Positions 51,977 through 64,000 of a stretch of 64,000 nt of DNA are shown piece after piece (the stretch's first letter is position 1; each line of letters starts with the position of its first letter). Below the pieces are notes generated by a model. It ran no database searches. It was not told the DNA's origin and saw only the letters and a program-made list of their open reading frames with translations. The stretch comes from Cymbidium sinense (taxonomy: Eukaryota > Streptophyta > Magnoliopsida > Asparagales > Orchidaceae): positions 73,366,443-73,430,442 of the forward strand of contig CM038229.1 in assembly GCA_021442155.1 (NCBI GenBank), in the 5' to 3' direction. The translations under genes were made by a program, and so were the position numbers.

Positions 51977-51988
51977 ACTCCCCCTCAA
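51977..51988 (-). promoter_or_regulatory. Ty1/copia polypurine tract
   Basis: The minus-strand reading TTGAGGGGGAGT lies just after the copia pol end. A GAGGGGGAGT tract before the 3' LTR is typical of plant Ty1/copia elements. LTR sequence should begin just below 51977, but I cannot place its other end. Confidence 0.65.
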
Positions 51989-52757
51989 GATGAACAGTGT
52001 ATAATTTCAGTGTTCATCTTGGATAAGAATTCCATCATTTTTCGCCATGGTAGAGACTTTCTAAATATATCTGCTATTTGGTGTTCTGATCGGATTGGCA
52101 TCAGTTTACAATTCCTCCTTCAATTTTTTTCTCTGACGAAGTGGCAATCTATTTCTATGTGTTTTGTTCTTTCGTGAAAGGTGGGATTGGTAGCAATGTA
52201 AACTGTAGATTGATTGTCATAGAATACCAATGCCGGAAGTGATATACTTATGTTGAAATCCTTTAGCAATTGATTCAGCCAAATTTGTTCGCTGGCGGGG
52301 CTGGCAAGAGCTCGATACTTGACATCCGTGGAAGATCTAGAAACTATTTGTTGCTTCTTGGAGTTCCAGGAGATCAATGATTTGCCAAAAAATATGCAAT
52401 ACCCCATGACAGATTTCCTTGTGATAGGACATGTTCCCCAATCTTCATCCGAAAAAGCTTTCAGTTGAAGAGGAAAAGAAGAGGCAGGAAATAACATACC
52501 TTGTCCTGACGATCCCTTTAAATATCGTAAGAGGTGATGCACAACATTCATGTGAGTTGTCCGTGGCTCTGCCATAAATTGGCTTAATCTATGTACAACA
52601 AAGGTAATTTCAGGACGAGAGAGCATGAAGTAGAGTAGGTGACCAATAAGGCTCTTGTATGGCGTAGGATCTATAGGTCTCTCTCCCTTGGTATTGTTTA
52701 GTTGGACTCTTGTCTCCATAGGAGTCTTTGATGGTTTACAAGCAAACAAAAAAAAGT
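51989..52757 (-). pseudogene. Ty1/copia pol 3' end: end of reverse transcriptase and RNase H
   Basis: A 209-codon minus-strand frame (52749-52120) covers the end of RT (PSKTPMETRV, PTPYKSLIGHLLY, LSRPEITFVVHRLSQFM) and RNase H. SDEDWGTCPITRKSVMGYC, SLISWNSKKQQIVSRSS, FYDNQSTVYIATNPTFHERT and KHIEIDCHFVREK all match the plant copia order. The usual EAEYRA motif reads DVKYRA, so an acidic residue thought to be catalytic is altered. A stop follows VREKN, and the family's ADIFTKSL tail continues in frame after it as ADIFRKSL. The upstream RT, integrase and gag are gone; the left neighbour in sense is repeat M2. It is a dead 3' fragment. Confidence 0.85.
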
Positions 52758-52759
52758 GT

Positions 52760-55700
52760 TTTGAAGTAGCTACAAAGTTGTGGGCTCCAAAATTTCACCA
52801 CCGATCTCTCACATTAAAGAGAGTAAGACTAAAGTGTCAGTGTAATTTTCAGAAGTCAGATGGAATAGTAGATAAGACACTACTCAGAGATTTCATCCTC
52901 ATTTTGTGAGGACTTTAGATATGGTTCTAGATTTCCTATGAGTGCAAGCACATATAGTTAATTACTCTTCTCAATGCAGAGAGAGAACTTTCGATTAAAA
53001 TTAGTCATTAGATCGCTGAATGCGTAGCGTATAGTAGCAACATATGGAGTTTTAGAATTTATATTTATGAAATTCATCATCATTAGCTTAAAGCAGATGG
53101 TTGGGGGAATGATGACATGCCCGATCTAGATCCCATGGTTATGTCATCCCGTGCTGTCGCGGTCCTTAGTCTACTTAGTCAGAGGAGGTAGTCGACTCAA
53201 TCTGACCACAGGATCCCTATCAGCAGCCATGAGTTGCATCATCCAAGAAATCCTTATAGACCTAGGGTGGTGTTTGGCTAAAGAGACAGACTTAAGTCTA
53301 CCTTAGCTTACAAAGCACATTTTACCTTATCGAGTATACCCTATGATTCACAACTCAAAGAGTAGAGCCATTGGGGAGCATACAGGCTACAGTTGTGATC
53401 ATAATATAATGGTATCATTTGGCGGCAACTACCCAATCAGAGGACTCTAGTCATAACTACATCAAATGTGGAGCCTACTGGCCAAGCCATGTAGTCAGAG
53501 GACACGAGCCACATCCTTACTAGTGTGAGATTGATTAAGAGTTAACATAGTAGAATACTTGATTTGACATTGGCTCCTTTATGAGCTAGAGTTTTATTAA
53601 TTTATCACTTCCGATAAATAATTGCGGAAGGTGGATTGAATGAAATTTGCTTTAAGCTTTTAAAGATTAAATTTTATTTAAGCAGTTAATATTTAGTAAT
53701 TTATCCCATTTTTATATTTGTATTGATACTTGAATTTGATTAATTTAATTTGAGCTTCCAAGCATATTTTGATGATAAGTATCCCCTCTGGTTAAAATGT
53801 TCATTCAACATAGCCATCATCAGGATTTATGAGTCTGCTTGATCATTAATTTATTATTTCAGATCATGTCGACTCTGTTAGTTTAATAATAGAGGATTAG
53901 ATCTACTATAATATGATAAAATTAATTTCTCAGATATTTTAAGAAGTTGAAAATCTTATAATAATTAGATTTTTAGGTTTTGTTAACCTGGACTTGGTCC
54001 TAAGTCCAAACCAAGAAGCAATCTGTGCAGCATTCTTAGACACTAGGTTTAAGCATTCAGTATAGTATCGGGGCCCATGCGGATATTTAGTAATTCATAT
54101 AATTTTAATTCTATACCATGATATCAATTTCATATTTTTATTTAATTCTAACTTAGCCTGCGCAACTTTTTTAGACATTAAAATTTGCACTTCAAATCTC
54201 TATGTCCGAGCACATGCAAGTATTTATGACTTAGACAATTTATCCAATTAATGAAATCATTGATTTTAAAAATCATAAGTAGAATAAAATTTCTAATATT
54301 TTGATTGAAGGAAGCTCCTTTATTCGTGCAATTTAGTGTCATCTTCAGTCTGCTTATTCAAAGAATTGCAGATCCGATGACGAAGATTTCAACTTGAGAT
54401 TTTTAATTCAAAATATTACAACTTTGCTTATATTTAATTTGATAGCGAGTTGAATAAGGTAAAATGATTTCTTAGCTTATGCACATTAATAGACTTTTAA
54501 ATCTTTATTATTCATCATTAGCTTTTATTCTTTCCTATGTGAGCTATCATATCTCTTTCAAGTAAGCTAGTGTGAATTCAAACACTTGCTTTTTCTTTTG
54601 ATATGTACTACGATGCTCTTCAATTATTTGTTGAAACTTTATGTTCATGCTTCTTGAAAAGCAATTCTATTTTCTGCACATTTTTTGTAAGCCTGATTCG
54701 AATTGCGCTCGTATTTGAATGCTAGTTTTTGAGCTAATTACAAGTCTCTTGTGATTTGATTACAAATCCAATTAGATTTTCTTTTAAGTCATTTAAAGTG
54801 ACACATTGTAAGAATTATATTCATAATTATCGATAATGTATCAAATTCTTTGTGTCTTACTTAAAACTTTTTCGACACTTCTCAACTTGTTTAGTACTAA
54901 TTAAACTATAATTCATTTGTTAATCATGCATCTTTATAATGCTTGTTATTGTTCAAGAATTTGATATTTGGAATAATCAATGATAAATCTTGTTCATGAT
55001 AGGTGATGAAATATCGAAATCCATATTTGGTCATAGGTGAGTTGTCAAGCTTCATCATTCTCTAAGCTTAATTGTGTTCAATTTAAATCAATTTTAATTT
55101 ACTTAAAATAAGCTGCAATAATCACAATGTTTATTGAAAAGATTGCGCATAACCAAACTTATTAGTGAATATGCAACTCATACTTTTTTAACTTCTTTAT
55201 GTAAGAGAGATCAAACCCAATTTAACTTTATTTTAGATTCCACATCAAGTTTTATGTTTATTTAAATGTCAAACTTCAAACTTATTGTAAGTCTTTTATG
55301 AGTTTGGAGTTAGCTTCAAGCCTCACTTGTACTATATTTGTATGCTTATAAGTTATGTTTTAATCCCACTATTAATCTTTAATGATTCACTAGGATTTTT
55401 CTTTTGGATTTTTTAAGCAAAATATTATGAGATTCGGTTCATGTATATCAAAGGAATTCAAGTTTATTTCAAGTTTTATAGTTTTACTTGAGTTTGATCC
55501 CTATTTTCTTATTTGAAATATCATTTTTAATTTTATTTATAATCAAGTCTCTTTCAAATTCATTTCTAGTTCATTTATATTTAATTTTCAATTCATTTCT
55601 TTAGAACTTTATATTTTATATTTAACTTAATGTTAAATCATTTTTTTAAGTCCAAGAAATTTGATGAAATTTCGGTAGGATTTCGGTAGTATTCCGGCTT

Positions 55701-56050
55701 CATCCTCACATAGGGGGCTACATCAGAACTATTTTGGCCTATCCGTCATGCCCTAATGAGCATGATGATTGGTGTTTTGAAGCACCTCAGTCTAATTTCA
55801 ATCTCGTTATACTTTGATGAGCATAACGAGACCTTCAATCACATGTATAAAAGAAATCAATACAATGCAATGTATACACATTCAGTCTAAATTTTGATAG
55901 TATTTTGGCCTAGGGGGCTGCATTTAACAATTTTTTTGGACCTATCCGTCACACCTTGATTGGCATGATGGTTAGTGTTTTGAAATACCTCAGTCAATTT
56001 TCACCTCATCACGTCTTGATGAGTAGGACGAGGCCTTCAAACTTGCATAA
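52760..56050. repeat. M2: larger copy of the M dispersed repeat
   Basis: 52797-54187 aligns with M1 14715-15765. 54190-55650 is AT-rich with no open frames and no counterpart recognised in M1. 55670-56045 contains two direct copies, about 200 bp apart, of a module with two hairpins: CGTCATGC/GCATGATG at 55744-55767 and CTCGTTAT/ATAACGAG at 55803-55830. The same modules are inverted in M1. No termini, duplication or coding capacity could be established. It adjoins the truncated copia fragment. Confidence 0.6.
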
Positions 56051-56056
56051 TGAAGT

Positions 56057-56200
<144 letters not shown>

Positions 56201-56376
56201 TTTTCAAATACAATTAAATCATTTGTTGACATTAGAATACAATAACAATATATGTGAAGTCGGGAGGAAGAGGAATCGAGAGCGTGCCAACAACGATCGA
56301 CTGCTTCACTCAGCAGAAAGAAATCAAATGATAAAGGTTGGATGCTGGCTCGATCGTGAGAAATAGAGTTTTGGCT
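56201..56376. other. Short unassigned segment before element G
   Basis: About 175 bp of mixed composition with no repeat match seen. It ends in TGGCT next to the LTR end of element G. Confidence 0.4.
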
Positions 56377-56786
56377 TGTGGTGAATAATTATTATAAGGG
56401 AGTCGCCTTTCAAATCTGTGGGGAGAAAAGAAATAAGACACATTTATAAAAATTCATCTTGGTAAGAGGCGACACAGATCCACAAATGTACTTATTCAGG
56501 TGATTGGATACATCACAAGGTGTTGTGTACTATCTCGAAAGATAAAAGTCATTACCTTTAATGGAATTTCATCAAAGTGAATTGAAAGAAGATATTCATT
56601 TTTGTTTTTAAAAACTATTATTAGTTTTATTTTTCAAAAATCCCTACATGTAACAATCATATGAATTGTTAAATGAGGGTGAAAAATTTTGTAGGAAAAT
56701 ATTTTATTAAGTGCATTTTTGAAAAATGTGCTTTTGAAAAGGCAGAGTTCTTTATGGAATATTTATTATTTTTAGGATGAACCTTT

Positions 56787-56808
56787 CCTTATCATGAAGA
56801 TGATAAGG
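56787..56808 (-). promoter_or_regulatory. Leader hairpin of element G with a compensated base pair
   Basis: CCTTATCAT (56787-56795), loop GAAG, ATGATAAGG (56800-56808): a perfect 9-bp stem. The matching stem in A (8103-8126) is CCTTACCAT/ATGGTAAGG. The two copies differ by one base pair changed on both sides. Confidence 0.7.
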
Positions 56809-57060
56809 AGGAAGTCTTTAAAAGATGTTTCTTATATTTTAGATCTTTTCATTTTTTTTTCCATTGGAGGAACCCAACGGGGGTTTTAAGACCAACAAGG
56901 AATGTAGTCCTAAAACCTAAAGATGTTGGCTAACTCAACTCAAGAATGAAATGAGCTAAGTGCCAATGGAAAGAAGGATAGTCTTGGATTCATACCAAAG
57001 TAAAAACTGACTATCGATACTCAAAGACAATGATCATTTACTAAAGATGGAGAGAGGAAC

Positions 57061-57080
57061 CATCCCCAGTGGAGTCACTA
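57061..57080 (-). promoter_or_regulatory. Primer-binding site of element G, tRNA-Arg type
   Basis: The plus strand reads ATCCCCAGTGGAGTCACTA, matching the 3' end of plant tRNA-Arg(ACG) plus CCA except for two bases. It is 8 bases from the LTR end at 57089. Confidence 0.75.
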
Positions 57081-57088
57081 GAAAAATC

Positions 57089-60000
57089 TGTGGTGAATAA
57101 TTCTTATAAGAGAGTCGCCTTTCAAATCTATGGGGAGAAAAGAAAGAGGACACCTTTAAAAAATTTCTTCTTGGTAGGATTCCATGTAGATCCACAGATG
57201 TACTTATTCAAGTGATTGGATACATCATCAAGGTATAGTGTACTATCTCGAAAGATAGAAGTCACAACCCTTTAATGGAACCAATCACCTCAATAGGACT
57301 CTAAGGATGATGGGTACATGTACTGAGATTTTCCTACTTTACATTAAAAAGTAAAGTAGGGTATATTTTAAATCGGGTTAGTCAAGTTCCCTAGAGGGGC
57401 AAACCCCCATAGCTAATTACATCCTAAGGGATGGGATCCCTTAAGAAAACTCTCGATTAAGGTAAATGATCGCTGTCTCTGAAGATTTCAATAGGGAAGG
57501 ACTATCAATTGATTGGTTTGTATTTGAATATCAAATGTGATTGATCAAAAGAGGGAGTTATTATCGAACCCAAAGAATAAGTAAGAGATACTCACGATGC
57601 TAGAAAACCTATCGAGCATCTCAAACTATCCTAAAATTAGCCTTTACATTTTAGAAATTGATTTAATTTGTTTGAGTTGTATATTCATTAAAATTTTAGA
57701 CTTAAGATTCCTTAACACAAGATTAAGGAAATGCCTAAAAGGTGAGGAATTATTCTTATAGCCTACAAAGGGGAGAGACAATCTCAGAACCTAAATCTAG
57801 GGAGCTTCGGCGAGGGCCGGAAGCACAACATAAATCTAAGGTGAAAAAGGGTAATTGGTTTGCCTCCACAAAAGATAATAAACCACTCGACAGGTTGGAC
57901 TTACAACTGCCTGGGGGTGGCTGCCAACTAACTCCTTCTACGATTTTAAATACATGTAGGCAAGTCTTTATGCTTATGCAAGATAGCTAGGCTATTTTTA
58001 TTTAGAAAGAGACTAAGTCCCTAAAGAGACTAGATCATGTAAAGGGACATGCTTCAAATGACCTAAATCTAATGCATTTCAAATTTCATTTTATTTCATT
58101 TTTGGACAATCATTTTGACTAGGCTAATAGGATTTTTATGACTAATGCATGAGAAATTAGATTATTGGCCAAAATCAGCGAGAAGGTAGGAGGTGAGTTT
58201 CCACCACGGCCCTCAAAGGTCAAGCTGGGTTCTGTGAAAAAGGTGGAAGCCCTCCAATCAAGAGTGAAATAAGATGCATTTATGCATGATATTATAAAGA
58301 AATGCTCATCCAACTAAGGGGTTGCTAATTCTTTTATCTTGATTTTAATCCTAAGCTTTAGGTGAGGTTATGAGTTGTTTAATTTTAATTTGAATTGTTA
58401 AGTTGGGTAAAAGATTTATTTTTCCTAAAGAGCCTAATCCACATCCAGGCCATACATAAAGCAAGGAAAAAACTAGAAAAGCATGCCACTTAATGCAAAA
58501 GCTAAACAAATCATCAATCAATTTATAAAGCTAATCAAAAAAAAGAATAAATGGCGTTGTGGCACCACCGCACAAACCCAAAATATCAAATGTGGGTAGA
58601 GCTCTACCCTTATACAACTGGATTACAAATGAATTAAATTACAATTTAAGCAAAGAATTCATTGTTATGGGGTCTTCAAGCTTTATTCTTCTTTTTTCTT
58701 TCTTCTTTCTATCTTTCTTTGTTTCTTATTTTCTTCTTTGGTTCCTCCTTTGAATGGTTGGATGGTAAATGCTCCAAGGCTTCATATGGTGCATAAGATA
58801 GAATCTTATGACCAATGTTCATCCTAATCCCCATAACAAAACATTCCAAAATCCTAAATATAAAAATTTTTACATGAAAAGGAAAATGAAAATCTAGCTA
58901 ACACCTGCAAAATAAGGGTTAGTTAAATCACACCATACAAATCCCAAACATGTATATTGGACTTATCACCCCACATATAGGTGACTAAGGCCACCTGTCC
59001 TATGGATTATGCAAAGGGGTATAAGAACCTGCAAGCAAGAAGCATTTATATTTTTATTTATGATAAGCCCCTTAAGCACAATCCTCTGCAGAAAAGAATA
59101 GTTAGACTAAGAACTCTACCATTCATTCTATGAGCATACACCCTAACATCCAGTCTAAAACATATTCATCATAAAATAAACATAACATCAAACCATGCAC
59201 CACCTAACCTAAAGCTAGAAGTGGTGACTTAGGCTAATGTGTGTGCTTTGAAGGTTTGTGTGGTATGCTTAGCTTAGGACTTTAGGTTCAAATTTTCTAA
59301 GTGTGAAAGACATGTTCAACTTAGAGGAGGGTTTCATTTAAGTTGTTTAAGTATTTTGGGTTATTTTTATTTCATGTTTTAATTTGGTTTAAGTGAAACC
59401 TACAATTAATTACTAAGTTATAAAGAGAGGGAAAGAAGAGAACTTCTTTCCTTCCCTAATCCTTAAGTAATTTCTAAGGTAGTTCATTTTAATTTCATTT
59501 AGGTGAATGTTTTGATTAAATCTTTAATCAATCCTAAGTTTAGATAAACTCCAAATAGAAAGGCATTTTAAGATTAAATAAAATGAATCAAAATTCACAT
59601 AACACATTACTTCATTTCTTTCCCAACATATATAACATGCATATGGATGGACCCTAAGCATATCTATACATGAAAATGAGAATAGTTAACACACTTTATG
59701 ATGCATGCTAAGTAATCCATTTAAGAAAATTTAGAAGTTGAATATCATGATTTTTCTCAAGTAGAAAAGGTTTTCTTATCCAAAATTTCACATACATGAA
59801 AGTAAGAAAGGCATAAGTGAGTACGCATTGTTAACAAAAGGAACAAGACCTACTTAGGGCTACTTAAAGTCTCGAAACCTCGGGGTAGTCCAGACTAATA
59901 TACCACTTTCCTTAAGTACAAACATGAATATAAAAGAAATGAAATGGAAAAGGAATATGCAAAAATTATTTAATAGTTTCATTTTTATTTATGCAATTTA

Positions 60001-63000
60001 TTCATGCAAATATAGGCAATCCTTCTTCGATGATGGCATAGTGATGAATAGGGTATAGAATTAAGTAAGTGTTGGATTCCTTAAAATGAACCCTACATCT
60101 TACCAACTCCTATTCAAAACTATGCTAACATAAGGAAGAAAGGAAAATGCTGCACTAAACATGACTTTATAATTCATCACATGCAAGCTTATAATTAAGA
60201 TATAATAGCACACTTTCAGATTTGATATTTCATTTATGATTTTTGAAAATAATTTGGATTTAGTAGTGATAATAGCACTCATATTTTACTTTTAGCCAAC
60301 ACATGCACATTTGACATAAAGTAAACAATTTCATTTTAAATTTTAAACATGAAATTATGAATGCATGAATCACATGGCATATAACTTAACATGTTGGAAA
60401 AGATATAAAGCAAAGAAAGCATGTAAACAAACTCACTTTACTTAAATCCTAAAGACATTATTAAAGAATAAGAAAATTTAGAATAAATCAAAGTGAATTT
60501 CAAAATGATTTTTGTTTGTTTGAATTTTGTTTTAATTTTGAAAAGGTGAGATGAGTTTGTTATTCCTAACCCATTCCCACATGTGTTTTGTATTTTGTTT
60601 AATTTTCAGATAATTAAATCCATTTTTAAGTGTTGATTAGGTTAAGGTATGAATTAAGTGGCTTAATTAACCCTTACCTACACCACCTTAGAAAAATTAA
60701 CTAAGTAATTATGAGCCAATGAGATGACATAAAACCCACAAGATATTTAAATTTGTAATGCACCTAATAATGAAATGGCCTAAAGCAATTTGACTTACAA
60801 TTAAAGTTAATTAAGCTAGGGTGTTTAGCTTAAGTACTTTTAAAACACCCTTTCACACTTATGAAAGGGGTTTTAATTTTCTTAATTAGACTTAGGCTAT
60901 TAAACACCTAAGTATCTACACAAGGTAGATTAATTAATTTATGGAACTTTTTAGAATTTTTGAAAATTGTTTAAATGGATAATTGATGAGTTAACCCTTA
61001 ATTAAGAAAGGATTAAGGAGAAAAGGGGTTTAGGAATAGCTTAGGGAAATGCCCCAAAATTATTCCATAAAACCCTACTCATTGGATCTAACCTTAATCA
61101 ACAATCATGGGTAAATCCACTAATCATACCTTAATTACCCCTTAATTATATGAAGGGTAATTAGAAATGAGCAATTTCTCCAATTAAGGCCTCAATAAAT
61201 CTCAAGAAAATTAGGAGAGAGGTCATCCCCAAAATGAACCCTAGAAATTTGAGATCAATTTGTGAATTAATTAGAATAATAGTTAATTTAAAATTCCCAA
61301 AGAAACCCAAATTTAGAGAAAAGTAATTCAAAATCCATTGAAAATATTTTAAAAATATTCTAGATGAAAAATTATCTATCCATTGCATTTTTTTTCTTAT
61401 ATTTTTAAATTTTCTTGAAGAGTTATGATTTTATGAAGTTTTAATAAATTAGAATTAATTAAAAATCTAATATATCACCATGACGCGTATTGCGGTCAGT
61501 GCTTACACGCATCGCACCGTGAGCCATGCACTTAAATGTCAAATCTGGCTGTATACATGTTTATATCTCATCGTCGATCAAAGATCGATACAAGGATAAC
61601 CCGTTTAAAATAGATAAGGATTTATAAATGTGATTAACCGTCATTCATCTAAAATGGATGGATGAGATGAGCCAAGTTCTTCCCTGAGGATCAATGTGAA
61701 CCTTCCATGATCCAAGGGGGGATTCGAGCCTAATCTAGCATAGATTCATTTAAGACTCAACCCACACCATCTAGAGGACTAGAGCGGCCAATCCAATGGT
61801 GGATTTCACATGTAATGAAAATTCCTTTCACAAAGGACCAACACCTCTTAATCTATGTGGTCGAAAAATCACTAACCTTGCCGAAGGTGATCACCAGTGC
61901 TCGGGATCGATGAGGTAGGTTCATATAGTGGAGACGAAGCCCTGTTGAAGTTCCTAGGCCTTGAGGTTGAGTGGATGAATGAGTGGACCAACTCCTCTTC
62001 AAGATCCTTGAGACTTTGATTGAATTGAGTTCTTCCTTGCTATGGGAACTCAAGTGGATGCTTGGGTAGGCTCGACATAGTCCTTAGATCAAGTGTGCAA
62101 GAGGAATTTGGATGGGATTAAGTATCAAAGAAGTTGGTTCTTCAATGGACCTCCCCTATTTTGCACTGTGCAAAATTGAAGAATGAAGAATCCAAATCCT
62201 CTCTAGGGACCTTGGGAAAGCTCTGAGGTGGTTTCTAAGAGTTCTTAGGCTCAAATCAATCAAGTGTGAATGAAAATTTTAGTGAATTAGCAGGAATATA
62301 TCTCCCATATGGTAATCGGATGATCGACAATGAGCTTGCCATTTTGATCCAATTGACCCTATGGAGTGGGCTGTTTAGGCTGTTAGATCAATGCACATGG
62401 TCGGTGCCAGAGGAGTGGAATGCCAACTCCCCATGTGCTTGAATTGAGTTTTGGGGAGTTTGAAATTTCAAGGCTATGTCGTTTGGTCCATGGGTCAAAT
62501 GGGTTGACCCAAACCCATTGGGTTGGGTGCACCACTGATCACTAGGTCCCCTTGAGCTTTTAGGAAAGCCTCAAGTGATTGTGATGAGGGTATGACCAAA
62601 ATACCCATGAGGTAGACCAAAATTTGTTCTATGGCATAAGAGTAAGATGGTCATTTTGCTATTTTTTTACTTTGGGTATGTTTGGTATGTTGAGAAAATA
62701 GGTTGGGCCAAATTTTATTGGATTTGGAATCCATTTGATAGGGTTTGGCCCATGTTGACCCATTTAGGTCAAAATGGGTCAACTTGGGTCACGTTGACCA
62801 ATAGATCAAATTTGGTCAAACCAATGGTTGGGTCGGTTGGGTTAAGTTCATATGACCATTTGAAATGCTTTGGTGCCTTTGGTTTGGTTCAATTTGGATT
62901 AGATTTGGTTTTGGATCATATGACTCATTTAGCTCAAATAGGTCAAGTTGACCTATTTGACCCATTTGACCTATTTGGATTAGGTCAAGGGAAGTTTTAG

Positions 63001-64000
63001 GTTAGGTTAGTCATATGGAGTGGATTAGTATCATTATTTCTAGTCAATTTGGGTTAAGTTCATTTTTGGCTCAACATGACCCTTTTAGGACATGTTGGGT
63101 CTAAGGTCAAGTGGGATAGGTTGGGCCTAGTTGGCCAATTGAGGCTTTGGTCAAGTTCCATAAGTGATTTGGGATGGACTTGACCCATTGGTTTCAATCA
63201 ATTTGGCTTAGATCAAGTTTTGACACATTTTGGCCCTTTAGGTCAAAATGGGTCAACACTAATCTTGCTCAAATGTTGAAACATAGGTCATGAGTGAACT
63301 TAGATCAAGGTTTCAATCAATTTGGCCTATGGTGGATTTTCTATGTTAGTTTCATTTTAGGTTAAGTGTTGACTTGGTCAACCCTTAGGTTTGACTTGAC
63401 CAATTTGATTGATTGATCATCCCATGATGATTGTTGATCATGATGAGAGGGATATATGAGTTTGGTTCAATCCAATTTGGTTAGGATCAAAAGTTGGCTC
63501 ATAAAGGTACTTTAGGTCACTTTGGGTCAAGTGAGCCTAAGTGGGTCAAATGGTTTGGTCAAAGCTTGATTTAAAGTTGATTGATCTTGTATATGGACTT
63601 ATGATTGAAATATAAATCCATTTACAAGTGGTTTGAAGTCAAATGGATTTTGATCATTTGAAAATTTCATATTCAAAGGAAGAATATGAAGGGTCTGGGT
63701 TTAATTTTTATTTGAATTTTGATTGGTGAATTTATATATATGGGCTCATGATTATAGGATTGATTGAACCATGAGAGAAAATCAACGATTTGGCTTGATT
63801 TGAAGATGATTTGACTAAGTTCAATATTTTGACTTGAAAGGCTTAGATTTGATTTTAATTTGATTTGAGTTTGAATTTTGGAGTCGGTTTTGATTGTTTG
63901 AATTTATATTTCATTTATATATGTGAATATAAATGAGAATATAAATTGATCATAGAAAATGTCTAGAATTTGAAATAGTTTAATCATGATTTGGGTTAAA
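57089..64000 (-). repeat. LTR G (5' LTR of element G), more than 6.9 kb, truncated by window
   Basis: It starts TGTGGTGAATAA and follows C and A in order: pyrimidine tract (about 58684-58745), single module copy (about 59750-59900), AT-rich segment, damaged stem near 61921, W-box block (about 62750-63570), and the TATATGTGAATATAAATGAG-type segment at the window end. By alignment with A about 700 bp more is expected. The plus-strand frame at 62647-63000 is only translated W-box repeat. Confidence 0.8.

Larger units (their letters stand above)
56377..64000 (-). mobile_element. Element G: internally deleted member of the same family, cut by window edge
   Basis: Read on the minus strand: 5' LTR (64000 to 57089, its start off the window), tRNA-Arg primer site (57080-57061), about 520 bp of leader (57088-56567) matching A 8398-7863, then a jump to the last 189 bp of an LTR (56565-56377) ending CCACA. 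Gag, pol and most of the 3' LTR are deleted. The 189-bp piece repeats 57089-57277 directly. The element has no coding sequence, though primer site, leader fold and LTR ends remain. Confidence 0.75.

Noticed and set aside
62647..63000. 117-codon plus-strand frame in LTR G
   Set aside because: It reads through the W-box repeat block; corresponding frames in other LTRs are broken and differ.

Overview
The window looks like a repeat-dense intergenic stretch of a large flowering-plant nuclear genome. The evidence is AT-rich DNA, Ty3/gypsy and Ty1/copia remnants, a primer-binding site matching the 3' end of a plant tRNA-Arg, and a captured fragment of a plant TRM/LONGIFOLIA-type gene. The sequence alone does not fix species or family. 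I see no intact host gene; nearly every open frame is a chance frame in retrotransposon DNA.

Most of the window is one family of Ty3/gypsy retrotransposons of the Tat/Ogre type with very long LTRs. The canonical LTR begins TGTTGACC and ends in CCACA or CTACA. LTRs and LTR pieces make up roughly two thirds of the window.

Layout. (1) 1-14685: element A, minus strand. It holds decayed pol and gag (1-5618), a long 5' leader made of tandem hairpin repeats (about 5920-8126), a folded segment near the primer site, a tRNA-Arg primer-binding site (8372-8390) and its 5' LTR (8399-14685). (2) 14686-18979: dispersed repeat M1, then decayed minus-strand gene fragments, one of them TRM/LONGIFOLIA-like. 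(3) 18980-48705: a three-level nest. An old plus-strand LTR (H, 18980-22939; F, 45128-48705) was split by an insertion (22940-45127) flanked by the 5-bp duplication ATGGA. That insertion is two plus-strand LTRs (B/D and E) with almost no internal region between them. Its first LTR was itself split by a solo LTR in the opposite orientation (C, 28871-36282; ATGAC/ATGGC). (4) 48706-51964: AT-rich DNA with nothing recognisable. (5) 51965-52757: 3' end of a Ty1/copia element. (6) 52760-56050: repeat M2, related to M1, then an (AC)n(AT)n microsatellite. (7) 56377-64000: element G, minus strand, internally deleted, whose long 5' LTR runs off the window.

The most unusual signals are in the family's non-coding DNA. 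The leader carries about 25 tandem units; each is an inverted repeat whose stem sequence changes along the array while remaining self-complementary, and two base-pair changes look compensatory. Each LTR also carries a block of several hundred bases packed with TTGACC/GGTCAA, the core of the WRKY W-box.
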